A stretch of 64,000 bases of DNA from AC-69 sp963751665 (GTDB taxonomy: Bacteria > Actinomycetota > UBA4738 > HRBIN12), in assembly GCA_963751665.1 (NCBI GenBank), contig CAVVVF010000001.1:930001-994000 (forward strand), given 5' to 3'. Below the pieces are notes generated by a model. The model had not been told where the DNA came from. It did not search any database and saw nothing but the letters and a program-made list of their open reading frames with translations. The position numbers and the translations under genes were made by a program. The first letter of the stretch is position 1. Every line of letters begins with the position of its first letter. Below, piece by piece: positions 28,642-37,111 of the stretch.

Positions 28642-29991
28642 CTACAGGTACCGGAGCACGTCGGCCGGGCCGGTCAACTCCGTCCCGGGCGGCACCCGGA
28701 TCCCCGAGGGGAGCTTCAGTCGCGGATACACCGAGATGCCCCCCGTGAGGTGCACCCCCGGGTACACCGTGACTTCGTCCCCCAGGGCCACGTACGACTC
28801 GATGGCGGTCGGGTTGTAGGGCTCCGAGCGAACCTCCGACATCGAGCCGACCACGGCGTCCGACAGCGAGGCCGCCGGGCCGATGATGGCGCCGTCCCTG
28901 ATCTGGGTCCGCTCGATCCTGGCGTCCCGGTGCACCTCGATGTCGTCATCGAGGTTCGATTCGGTGATCGTGACGCCCGGGTGGATCTCGCAGAACCGCC
29001 CGATCCGCACGCCCGGCCCGATCGTCACCATGCCCTCGCCGATCTTCTCGGCCAGGGTCTTCCCGCTCGTCGAGTCGCGCATGGCCAGCGTCTCGGGAGC
29101 GATCCACACGTGGCGCTCGGCGTCGTAGGGAGGCCCGAGCAACCGGTCCACCGACTCGAAGTTCCCATTCAGGACGTCGACCATGGTCTCGATGTAGTCC
29201 TGGACATTGCCGAGGTCCCCGATCCTGCGCGCGGGATAGGACTGCACGAGGTAGCCGTTGCCGACGAGCCAGGGCAGGAGGTCCTTGCCGAAGTCGAGCC
29301 GCCGCTGCCGGAGCTTCACGATGTCCGGATGCGAGGCGAGCTCGCGGAGCGCCTTCGCCTCGACGAGATAGAAGCCCGCGTTCGTTCGAAGGGGCAATTG
29401 GCGGAACTCCTCCTCGTCGGGCACCTGGAAGTGCTCGCGAAGCTCGGCGAGCGTGGGCTTCTCCACGAACTCCTGCACGCGTCCGTAGGTGTCGGTCAGC
29501 ATCACGCCGTACTTCTCGGCCACCTCATCGGGCTCCCGGACCATGGCGGCGATGGTCGCCACGGCGCCGGTCTCCCGGTGGGCCTGGAGCATCGGCTCCA
29601 GGTCGAAGTCGATGATCGAGTCGGTGGGGAACACCAGGGCGGTCTGCGTGATGTCCCAGTGATCGAGCATCCGAAGGGTCGAGTCGGCGCTCCCGGTGGA
29701 CAGGGGGTCGTACTTGACCGGCGAGTACTTCACGTCGACGCCGAAGCCTTCCCCGTACCCGATCATGACCTTGATCTGGTACCGGTTCTCCTTGCCGTGG
29801 GCGATGACGTAGTAGTCCTTGATCCCCTCGCTCGACAGGATCTCGAGCACCCACCTGATCAGGCGTCGTCCCAGGAAGGACATGGCGGCCTTCGACCGTA
29901 GGTAGCCGGGCGCCTTGAGGGTCAGTGGACGGGCCCGGACCCCCTGGCCGCCCGCGAGGCCGATGCCGACGACTTCGGACACTTCCGGCAT
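28642..29991 (-). CDS. Sugar-phosphate nucleotidyltransferase with C-terminal hexapeptide-like repeats
   Basis: NDP-sugar pyrophosphorylase-type protein of 449 residues. It has GIGLAGGQGVRARPLTLKAP at residues 9-28, in place of the usual GxGTRLxPLT. FPTDSIIDFD, VEKPTLAEL and TNAGFYLV follow in the catalytic domain (to about 270). A left-handed beta-helix tail (about 320-440) has repeats such as IGPGVRIGRFCEIHPGVTI. The Gln-Gly-Val-Arg-Ala variation in the signature loop is unusual. Start ATG 29991 without a ribosome-binding site; a TATCAT lies 8 nt upstream, so it is probably leaderless. Confidence 0.82.
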   Translation of the reverse strand: MPEVSEVVGIGLAGGQGVRARPLTLKAPGYLRSKAAMSFLGRRLIRWVLEILSSEGIKDYYVIAHGKENRYQIKVMIGYGEGFGVDVKYSPVKYDPLSTGSADSTLRMLDHWDITQTALVFPTDSIIDFDLEPMLQAHRETGAVATIAAMVREPDEVAEKYGVMLTDTYGRVQEFVEKPTLAELREHFQVPDEEEFRQLPLRTNAGFYLVEAKALRELASHPDIVKLRQRRLDFGKDLLPWLVGNGYLVQSYPARRIGDLGNVQDYIETMVDVLNGNFESVDRLLGPPYDAERHVWIAPETLAMRDSTSGKTLAEKIGEGMVTIGPGVRIGRFCEIHPGVTITESNLDDDIEVHRDARIERTQIRDGAIIGPAASLSDAVVGSMSEVRSEPYNPTAIESYVALGDEVTVYPGVHLTGGISVYPRLKLPSGIRVPPGTELTGPADVLRYL

Positions 29992-29999
29992 GTGGCTGC

Positions 30000-30005
30000 A
30001 TGATA
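30000..30005 (-). promoter_or_regulatory. -10 element TATCAT for a leaderless transcript
   Basis: On the minus strand TATCAT is separated by 8 nt from the nucleotidyltransferase ATG (29991). There is no Shine-Dalgarno-like sequence in those 8 nt. It matches the spacing seen at 4009, 46947, 49373 and 57504. Confidence 0.55.
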
Positions 30006-30060
30006 TCCGGGTTCAACCCGAGGGGTTCGGCCGGGAACAACCGCCACCGAGGAGGAGCGA

Positions 30061-31101
30061 GATGAGGACAGCGACGAAGCCCTGGAGCATCGAGTTCGCC
30101 GGCCGCGTGGACGAGCTCGAGATCGAAAGCGAGGTGCTGCGAGGCAATCCGCTCGGGGACCCGGCCGTCCGCCCGCTGTGGGTCTACGTCCCTCCCGGCT
30201 ACGACGACGAGCCGGACCGGCGCTACCCCTGCGTGTCTACGTCATCCAGGGCCTGACCGGCCAGCTCGACATGTGGCGGAACCGGGAGGCGTTTCGCCCG
30301 AGCTTCCTGGAGCTCGCGGACCAGCTGTTCGCCTCCGGCGAGGCGCCGCCCGTGATCGTGGCCTTCGTCGACTGCTGGACCTCGCTCGGTGGGAGCCAGT
30401 TCCTGAACTCGCCCGCCACCGGGCGCTACCACGACTACCTGTGCGACGAGGCCGTGGCCTTCGTCGATGCCCGCTACCGGACCGAGGCCCGCCGGGAGAA
30501 GCGAGGGATCCAGGGCAAGTCGAGCGGCGGCTACGGCGCGATGGTCACGCCGATGCTGCGGCCCGACCTGTTCTCTGCCTTCGCCAGCCACGCCGGCGAT
30601 GCCCTGTTCGAGGCGTGTTACCTGCCCGAGTTCCGCGAGACCGTGCGGGCCCTTCGTGACGAGTACGACGGCTCGTTCGACAGGTTCTGGGCCGACGCCC
30701 GGTCCCGGCCCTTCGGGACGAAGGAGTCCGACGGGGTGCTGATGAACGAGTGGTGCATGGCGGCCTGCTACTCCGCCGACGACGACGGGACGGTGCGACT
30801 GCCGTTCGACACCCGCACCGGGAAGCTCGTCGAGGACGTGTGGGAGCGGTGGCTGGAGAAGGACCCGGTCCGGATGGTGCCGCGCCACGCCGACGACCTT
30901 CGCTCGATGCGGGCCATCTGGCTCGACGCGGGGAAGAAGGACGAGTGGTACCTGGACGTCGGGGCCGTGGCGGTGTCCGAGGAGCTGAAGGCGATCGGGG
31001 TCGAGCACACCCTCGAGCTGTTCGACGCGGGCCACATGTCGATCGGCTACCGATACCCGAGGAGCCTGGCCTTCCTGGCCCGGGCCCTGTCGTCGGACTG
31101 A
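30061..31101 (+). CDS. Esterase D-type alpha/beta hydrolase (one frameshift)
   Basis: Putative esterase family related to enterochelin esterase/esterase D. Start ATG 30061 after GAGGAGGAGCGAG. PLWVYVPPGYDDEPDRRYP, then after a lost C near 30231 VYVIQGLTGQLDMW. Catalytic Ser in GKSSGGYGAM (about residue 155), later GTKESDGVLMNEW, and the final His in FDAGHMSIGYRYP. About 346 residues. A cytoplasmic protein without a signal peptide. Substrate unknown. Confidence 0.85.
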   Translation, partial: DEDSDEALEHRVRRPRGRARDRKRGAARQSARGPGRPPAVGLRPSRLRRRAGPALPLRVYVIQGLTGQLDMWRNREAFRPSFLELADQLFASGEAPPVIVAFVDCWTSLGGSQFLNSPATGRYHDYLCDEAVAFVDARYRTEARREKRGIQGKSSGGYGAMVTPMLRPDLFSAFASHAGDALFEACYLPEFRETVRALRDEYDGSFDRFWADARSRPFGTKESDGVLMNEWCMAACYSADDDGTVRLPFDTRTGKLVEDVWERWLEKDPVRMVPRHADDLRSMRAIWLDAGKKDEWYLDVGAVAVSEELKAIGVEHTLELFDAGHMSIGYRYPRSLAFLARALSSD

Positions 31102-31138
31102 GCCGAGGGGTCGAAGGCGGAGCGAGCGAGCCCTGGGT

Positions 31139-31916
31139 TCAGGCTCCGGTGCTCTGGTCCACCGTCCCCTTCAGGACCACCCGGCCGGACGCGTCACGGA
31201 CCAGGACGGTGGTGAAGCCGGTGAGGTCGGTGTTCCTGAACTGGCGGAAGGCCTGCCCACCGCCGTCCGCGTCGAGCTCGGCGATCGTGCCCCCCTGAAG
31301 CACCCGCCCCCCGGCGTCCCGAAGCGTGACCCGGTACGGGGCGAGCGATCGGATCCCTCGGGAGCCCGTTCACGATCACGACGACGAAGTCCAGCCTGGT
31401 CGGCGAGACGAGCTGGAGGACGGCTCCCCCGCCCCGCTGGATGGCGGGCGTGGGGGCCAGCTGGCCGAGGTGGGTCTCATCGGCCCGGGCCTGGAACGGC
31501 AGCGTGTCGAGGACATGCTGGAACTGGGCGAGGGCCTGCGACCGGGCCTGTTCGGCCTGGGCCGCCCGTTCGGCGAACCGCTGGGCCCTCCCGGCCATGA
31601 CGGCCCCCCACCCCAAGCTGGCGACCGCGATCGCCGCCGCGATGACGGCGGCGATCACGGTCCGCGTCCGCCGCCTGGTCTTGGGCTGTGCCGCCGCCCT
31701 CCCGACGCCGGCCACGACCCGGTCCTCGAGGGCAACGGGAAGCGGGGCGGGCGCCAGCGCGAACGCGAAGGTCGCCGCGGCTTCGCCGAGCTCGGCCGCC
31801 TCCTTGCGGCATCCCGCGCACCACTGGAGGTGCCGCTCCAACGCGACCTGCTCCCGCTCCGACAGGACCCCGACGGCGAGCTCGGGGAGCTGGTCCCGGA
31901 CCGCGACGCAGTTCAC
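31139..31916 (-). CDS. Zinc-containing anti-sigma factor (one frameshift)
   Basis: The N-terminus has the ZAS-type motif HLQWCAGC (HxxxCxxC) with an earlier Cys at residue 3, binding the sigma factor. One membrane helix (about residues 80-100, VIAAVIAAAIAVASLGW) leads to an external RskA/anti-sigma-K-like domain. The C-terminal part (LAPYRVTLRDAGGRVLQGG, then FRNTDLTGFTTVLV) is in another frame after one base near 31362, ending at 31139. About 258 residues. GTG start overlaps the sigma stop (GTGA), so the pair is coupled. Confidence 0.85.
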
Positions 31917-32560
31917 AGCCGATCCTTGTCCTGGTTGGCCCGCCGCACCTTGATCAGGGCGGTCCGCAGGCGGGTCTTGACGGTCCCGAGCGGGATCCCG
32001 TCGGCCTGGGCGATCTCCCTGGCGGTGAGGCCACCAAAGTACGCCCGCACCAGGAGCTTGCGCTCGGCATCGGAGAGAGCCTGCAGGGCCCGGACGGCCG
32101 CGTCGCGCTCCAGGAGCGGATCTTCCTCCCCCGCCGTCGCCACCTCGGGAACCTCGTCCACCAGCACGAGCGTGGGGCGCGTGACACCGGTCTCGCGGCG
32201 GAGCCGGTCCACGGCCAGGTTGTGGGCGATCGTCATCAGCCAGGTGGACAGCCTGCCCCGCGTGGCGTCGAACCGGGCGGCCTTGCGCCACGCCGTGAGG
32301 AACACGTCCTGGGTGAGCTCCTCCGCCGCCTCGGCGCTCCCCAACAGCCGGAGCCCGAGCGTGAAGATGGGCCGGGCGAACCGTGCGTACAGGGCCCGGA
32401 CGGCGTCCTCGTTCCCGGCGAGCAGTCCTTCCACGAGCAGCTGTTCCTCCCGCGCGAGCAGCGGCCCTTCGGTGCGGCCGTTCACCCCGGCTTTCTCCTT
32501 CCGGTATACGGGCATGCGCTCCATTCGAGCTTGCGACCCCTGTTGCTCCATTATGCGCAC
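31913..32560 (-). CDS. ECF sigma factor
   Basis: Sigma-70 family extracytoplasmic-function factor of 215 residues. Region 2 is at about residues 50-120 (YARFARPIFTLGLRLLG, EELTQDVFLTAWRKA, STWLMTIAHNLAVDRLRR). Region 4 is at about 150-205 (LSDAERKLLVRAYFGGLTAREIAQ, GTVKTRLRTAL). About 45 residues precede region 2, so a start at Met 13 or 16 is also possible. Translationally coupled to its anti-sigma factor; divergent from nfeD. SigK-like in arrangement. Confidence 0.92.
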   Translation of the reverse strand: MRIMEQQGSQARMERMPVYRKEKAGVNGRTEGPLLAREEQLLVEGLLAGNEDAVRALYARFARPIFTLGLRLLGSAEAAEELTQDVFLTAWRKAARFDATRGRLSTWLMTIAHNLAVDRLRRETGVTRPTLVLVDEVPEVATAGEEDPLLERDAAVRALQALSDAERKLLVRAYFGGLTAREIAQADGIPLGTVKTRLRTALIKVRRANQDKDRL

Positions 32561-32705
32561 TCAAGGAGGCACGAAAGCCCCGAGTGCCTCGGACCTTGGA
32601 CCGCCCCCGCCCCGGATGGACACTGGACGTTCGGACGTCCCCCGGACCAGCCCGGTGCACCCAGGCCCCACGCCTCGTGCCACGAGTGGCATGATTGATG
32701 CCGGG

Positions 32706-34046
32706 ATGCGCAACTTCGCCCGCGCCGTGCTCCTGGGGGCGGCAACGCTGGCCGCGACCGCCTCCCTCGCCACGTCGGTCCGGGCCCAGGCCGACCGGCC
32801 GGTCGTGGTGGAGCTCCGACTCAAGGGCGTGGTGGATCCGTTCACGGCCAACTACATCCAGGGGGGCATCGCCCGGGCCGAGGCGCAGGGCGCGGACGCC
32901 GTGCTCCTCACGATCGACACGCCGGGTGGGCTCGACTCCTCGATGCGGCAGATCATCCAGGCCATCCTGAACTCCGACGTGCCGGTGGTCTGCTACGTCT
33001 CTCCCGAGGGGGCCCGGGCCGCATCGGCCGGGACCTTCATCATGATGGGCTGTCCGGTTGCCGCGATGGCCCCCGGAACGAACATCGGAGCCGCCCACCC
33101 GGTCGGGGTGGCGGGTGCCATCGAGCAGAAGAAGGTGACGAACGACGCCGTTGCCTACATCCAGAGCCTGGCCAACCGCAACGGCCGCAACGCGGATTGG
33201 GCCAAGCAGGCGGTCGTGGATGCGGTCAGCATCCCCGCCGAGGAGGCGCTGCACATCAATGTCATCGATCTCATCGCGCCGAGCGTCCCGGCGCTGCTGT
33301 CCGACATCGACGGGCAGCCGGCCCAGGTGGCCGAGGGAAAGACGGTCACACTGCACACCGCCGGGGCGACGCTCGAGCCGGTGAACATGGGCATCGGGGC
33401 GCAGATCCTGCACGCGCTGCTCTCGCCCGACTTCGCCTTCATCTTCTTCTACCTGGGGCTGGGGTTGATCGTCGTCGAGCTGCTGCACCCGGGGCTGTCG
33501 GTGCCGGGGATCTTGGGCATCGTCTTCCTGGTCGCCGCGTTCGTGACCTTCGGGCTGCTCCCGGTGCAGATCATCGGGGTGGTCCTGCTGCTCGCCTCGG
33601 CGGGGTTCTTCCTGCTCGAGCTGAAGCACCCGGGATTGGGCGTCGCGACCGTCGGGGGCGTGGCGTGCCTGATCCTGGGTGGCCTGACCCTGTTCAACCC
33701 GTCCGTGCCGAACGCCCGCGTGTCGCTGTGGGTCATCCTGCCGGTCGCCGGGGTGCTCGTGCTCTTCTTCGCCACCATCGTGAAGGCGGCCATGGCAGCC
33801 CGCCACATGCCCGCCGTCGGCGGGATCGAGGGCATCATCGGGAAAGAGGGCGTGGTCGAGAACGACCTCGACCCCGAGGGCGTCGTGCTCGTCTCCTCCG
33901 AGCAGTGGTCGGCCCGGTCCGTGGCGGGGCCGCTGCCGAAGGGGGCCCGCGTGCGCGTGGTGGGCGTGGACCGGCTCCGCCTGGACGTCGAACCGATCAA
34001 GGAACAGGCCACGGCCGTGCCGTTGGCGGAAGGAGGAAACTCGTGA
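32706..34046 (+). CDS. NfeD-type membrane serine protease
   Basis: ClpP-fold membrane protease (NfeD1b/1510-N class) that cleaves stomatin-like partners. Signal peptide MRNFARAVLLGAATLAATAS; protease domain about residues 35-220 with TIDTPGGLDSSM, the catalytic Ser in RAASAGTFIMM, and Lys-containing EQKKVTNDAVAY. Then four or five membrane helices, and a C-terminal OB-type NfeD domain (GIEGIIGKEGVVENDL to RLDVEP). I choose ATG 32706 rather than 32691. The TGA overlaps the GTG of the SPFH gene, a classic nfeD-stomatin pair. Confidence 0.92.
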   Translation: MRNFARAVLLGAATLAATASLATSVRAQADRPVVVELRLKGVVDPFTANYIQGGIARAEAQGADAVLLTIDTPGGLDSSMRQIIQAILNSDVPVVCYVSPEGARAASAGTFIMMGCPVAAMAPGTNIGAAHPVGVAGAIEQKKVTNDAVAYIQSLANRNGRNADWAKQAVVDAVSIPAEEALHINVIDLIAPSVPALLSDIDGQPAQVAEGKTVTLHTAGATLEPVNMGIGAQILHALLSPDFAFIFFYLGLGLIVVELLHPGLSVPGILGIVFLVAAFVTFGLLPVQIIGVVLLLASAGFFLLELKHPGLGVATVGGVACLILGGLTLFNPSVPNARVSLWVILPVAGVLVLFFATIVKAAMAARHMPAVGGIEGIIGKEGVVENDLDPEGVVLVSSEQWSARSVAGPLPKGARVRVVGVDRLRLDVEPIKEQATAVPLAEGGNS

Positions 34047-34936
34047 TCCCGTTTCTCATCGGGCTGGGGATCGTGCTGTTGATCGTGATCCTCGTGCTGC
34101 CGCAAGCCATCCGGATCGTCCGGGAGTACCAGCGCCTGGTCGTGTTTCGCCTGGGACGGAACATCGGTGTCAAGGGGCCCGGGTTCGTCTTCCTGATCCC
34201 CATCGTGGACCGGGCCGTGTGGGTGGACCTCCGCGAGCTGTACCTGGAGATCCCGCACCAGACCGCCATCACCGAGGACAACGCCTCGATCTCGATCGAC
34301 TTCATCGTGTTCTACAAGGTGGTCGATCCGCAGCAGAGCGTGCTCTCGGTCGGCAACTTCGCCGGCGCGGCGCAGAACATCGCCGCCACCACGCTGCGGT
34401 CGGTCATCGGCGACATGCCCCTGGACGACGTCCTGGCCAAGCGGGAGCAGATGAACGAGATCCTCCGGGTGAAGCTCGACGAGGTCACCGAGCGGTGGGG
34501 CGTGAAGGTGACGACCGTCGAGATCAGGGAGATCATCCCGCCGCCCAGGTGCTGGAGGCCATGACCCGCCAGATGTCGGCGGAGCGGACCCGGCGCGCCG
34601 TCGTGCACCGAGGCCGAGGGCACGAAGCAGGCCGCGATCACCGTGGCCGAGGGGAACAAACAGTCGGCCATCCTCAACGCCGAAGGGGACCGCCAGGCGG
34701 CGATCCTTCGAGCCGAGGGCTTCGCACTGGCGCTCACCAAGATCTTCGAGTCGGCCCGGACGGTTGACGCGAAGACGATGAGCCTTCAGTACCTCGATGC
34801 GCTCAAGCAGATCGGGGCCTCACCGTCGACCAAGTTCATCATCCCCATGGAGTTCTCCAACATGCTTTCGGGCATCGTCGGGCTCACCGGCCAGGTCTTC
34901 CAGGACGGGGGCGAGGGGCGAAGCGCGAAGCGCTAG
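34043..34936 (+). CDS. SPFH/stomatin-like protein (two compensating frameshifts)
   Basis: Membrane-microdomain scaffold, partner and probable substrate or regulator of the NfeD protease. N-terminal helix IGLGIVLLIVILVLPQAIRI, then the SPFH/PHB domain (YQRLVVFRLGRNIGVKGPGF, ISIDFIVFYKVVDPQ, KVTTVEIREIIPPP). The coiled-coil part follows as VLEAMTRQMSAERTRRA and then TEAEGTKQAAITVAEGNKQ. A base is lost near 34548 and one gained near 34607, after which the frame is as before. About 297 residues. Start GTG 34043 behind AGGAGG, overlapping nfeD. Confidence 0.9.
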
Positions 34937-35001
34937 CCCGAGCGCCGGCCGCTCGGAGGAGGAGGCCCGGAACCGCCCGGCCCTGGACGGTGTAATCAGC
35001 G

Positions 35002-35604
35002 GTGACCGACCGGGTGGAGGGCCGTCCACTGGAGGAAGCCGGGCTCATCGAGCTGGCCAAGGATGGCGACGTCCAGGCGTACGGGGAGCTGGTGACGCGG
35101 TACCGGGAGCTCGCGTTTCGGACCGCGTTCCTCATCACCCGAAGCGCCGCGGATGCGGAGGATGCCGCCCAGGACGCGTTCGTGAAGGCGTACTACGCGC
35201 TCGAGCGATTCCGCGCGCGGGACTCGTTCCGGCCGTGGATCCTGCGGATCGTCTCGAACGAGGCGAAGAACCGGCTGCGTTCGGCGAGGAGGCGCGAGGG
35301 CCTCGCGCTCCGCGCGGCCGAGGACCGCCGCTCCGGGGACGCGGCCCCGTCCCCGGAAGCGGCGGCCCTGGACCTGGAGACGAAGGAGGCGCTGCTCCTC
35401 GCGCTCTCCAAACTGAAGGAGAACGACCGGTTGATCATCGCGTACCGCTACTTCTTGGAGCTGTCGGAGGCCGAGACGGCACGGGCCCTGGGCATCCGTC
35501 CCGGGACAGTGAAGTCCCGCCTGTCCCGGGCCCTGGACCGGCTCCGGGACCGACTCCCGGCCGAACGCGACGCCCGCGAGCCCATGGAGGCCACCGATGG
35601 CTGA
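35002..35604 (+). CDS. ECF sigma factor (second)
   Basis: 200 residues. Region 2 about 15-85 (ELVTRYRELAFRTAFLITR, AQDAFVKAYYALERFR, FRPWILRIVSNEAKNRLR) and region 4 about 130-190 (LKENDRLIIAYRYFLELSEAETA, RPGTVKSRLSRALDRLR). The start is GTG 35002. It overlaps the following membrane-protein gene by 8 bp, the usual arrangement with an anti-sigma factor. It differs clearly from the factor at 31913. Confidence 0.93.
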   Translation: MTDRVEGRPLEEAGLIELAKDGDVQAYGELVTRYRELAFRTAFLITRSAADAEDAAQDAFVKAYYALERFRARDSFRPWILRIVSNEAKNRLRSARRREGLALRAAEDRRSGDAAPSPEAAALDLETKEALLLALSKLKENDRLIIAYRYFLELSEAETARALGIRPGTVKSRLSRALDRLRDRLPAERDAREPMEATDG

Positions 35605-36367
35605 GCGGATGCCGCACGCCGACCTGGAGCGAGCGCTAATCGCGCTGGGCTCGACCCTGGAGTACCCGCCGGCGCCACCCATGGCGCCGGCGGTCACGGC
35701 GCGGCTGCTCGCGGAACGAGCAGCCGCCAGGCGTCCGCCCTTCCCGGGACTCGCGTTGTGGCCCCGCCGGCGCGTGCTCCTGCTCGCGCTGGCGGGTGTC
35801 CTGCTCCTCGCGGGCACGGCGGTCGCCGCCCGGCTGGCCATCGGGGCGATCGAGATCCGGGTGGTCCCGACGCCTTCGGTCCCCACCCCTTCGACGGTCG
35901 AGTCGGGGGCCGCCCTGGGCGAGCGCGTCACGCTCGAAGGCGCCCGCGCGAGGGTCGGCTTCTCCGTCGTCCTTCCACCCGGGCTGGGGCCGCCCACCGA
36001 GGTGCACCTCGCGGAGAGCCTGTTCGGCTCGCGGGTCGTGGTGCTCGTCTGGGATGCCGACGCGTCCCACCCGCCGATCGGGGGCACGCCGTGGAGCACC
36101 ATCCTCATGGAGCTCCCGGGAGGCAAGGGGCCCCTCGCGTTCAAGGAGATCGTCGCCGAAACGACCTTTCAGGCCGTCCAGGTGGGGAGCGCCGACGCGT
36201 TCTGGATCTCCGGCCCGCACCAGCTGTCCCTGCTCACCCCGGACGGCGAGCGGCGGTTCACGGTCACGGGCAACGTGCTGCTCTGGAGGCAGGACGGCAC
36301 CACGCTTCGCCTGGAGACCGCCCTCCCGAAGGCCGAGGCCGTGGCGCTTGCCGAGACCATCGGATAG
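35597..36367 (+). CDS. Membrane protein, likely anti-sigma factor of the second ECF module
   Basis: 256 residues: a short cytoplasmic N-terminus (about 1-52), one membrane helix (about 53-75, VLLLALAGVLLLAGTAVAARL) and a 180-residue external domain (GFSVVLPPGLGPP, WSTILMELPGG, FWISGPHQLSLLTPDG). It has no zinc-type HxxxCxxC motif. The topology and the overlap with the sigma gene suggest an anti-sigma role, which is inference. The external domain resembles DUF4367-like sensor domains only loosely. Confidence 0.7.
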   Translation: MAERMPHADLERALIALGSTLEYPPAPPMAPAVTARLLAERAAARRPPFPGLALWPRRRVLLLALAGVLLLAGTAVAARLAIGAIEIRVVPTPSVPTPSTVESGAALGERVTLEGARARVGFSVVLPPGLGPPTEVHLAESLFGSRVVVLVWDADASHPPIGGTPWSTILMELPGGKGPLAFKEIVAETTFQAVQVGSADAFWISGPHQLSLLTPDGERRFTVTGNVLLWRQDGTTLRLETALPKAEAVALAETIG

Positions 36368-36450
36368 CCGCGGGACCGACGGTCCTCTACGGTGGAACGG
36401 ATCCTCGCCGGGAGGTGTAGAGGGTTCGGCAACGGAAAAGGGGGGACACC

Positions 36451-37017
36451 ATGATCCGCCGCCTGTCCATCTCGGCCGCCTTTGGGCTGCTGCTGGTCCT
36501 CACGCTCCCGGCCTTCTCTGCCGCCGGCGGGGGCGGCTGCCATTCGGGAGCGACGCAGGGCAAGGGCACCGCCGTGGAGATCGCGGACGCGTGCTTCACG
36601 CCCACCATCCTGCACATCGATCCGGGCCAGTCCGTCACCTGGACCAACACGGACCCCTTCGTCCACAACGTCACGGCGAACAGCTGGGGTCACTTCGACG
36701 ACTTGCTCGCCGGTCACAGCTTCACGGCGACCTTCCAGGAGGCCGGCGTCTACCCGTACGCCTGCACGTACCACCCCGGCATGAGCGGGGCCGTGGTCGT
36801 GGGCGATGGCCTCGGTGCGGGATCGGGCCAGACCGTCGTCGCCGGCGCCAACGCCATTCCCTCCCCCGGCGCTCCGGCAGAGGCCGAGGTGGCATCCGCG
36901 GGATCGGGGGCCGGTTCGGTCGGCGCTTGGATCGGCGGTGCCGCCCTGGGGATCGCCTTGGCCATGGGACTCGTGCTCGTCCTTCGGAGGCGAGCGCCGG
37001 AGGCGCCGGTCTCGTAG
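36451..37017 (+). CDS. Membrane-anchored cupredoxin (plastocyanin-like)
   Basis: Secreted type-1 copper protein with an electron-transfer or copper-binding role. Signal peptide (residues 1-24). Cupredoxin domain with ligands His (FVHNVTANSWGHF), then Cys-His-Met in YACTYHPGMSG. A Ser/Ala/Gly-rich linker and a C-terminal helix (GAWIGGAALGIALAMGLVLVL) plus Arg tail tether it outside the membrane. 188 residues, start ATG 36451 after AAAAGGGGGGACACC. Located 83 bp after the second ECF module and possibly part of its regulon. Confidence 0.9.
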   Translation: MIRRLSISAAFGLLLVLTLPAFSAAGGGGCHSGATQGKGTAVEIADACFTPTILHIDPGQSVTWTNTDPFVHNVTANSWGHFDDLLAGHSFTATFQEAGVYPYACTYHPGMSGAVVVGDGLGAGSGQTVVAGANAIPSPGAPAEAEVASAGSGAGSVGAWIGGAALGIALAMGLVLVLRRRAPEAPVS

Positions 37018-37111
37018 GGCTCCGGGGAACCATCGAGCCGCTCGTCTGGTCGGGTCGGGGTGAACGCACCTCGCACGTCGGGGTGCGCCACACCTCGCAC
37101 CGGGAGGGACC

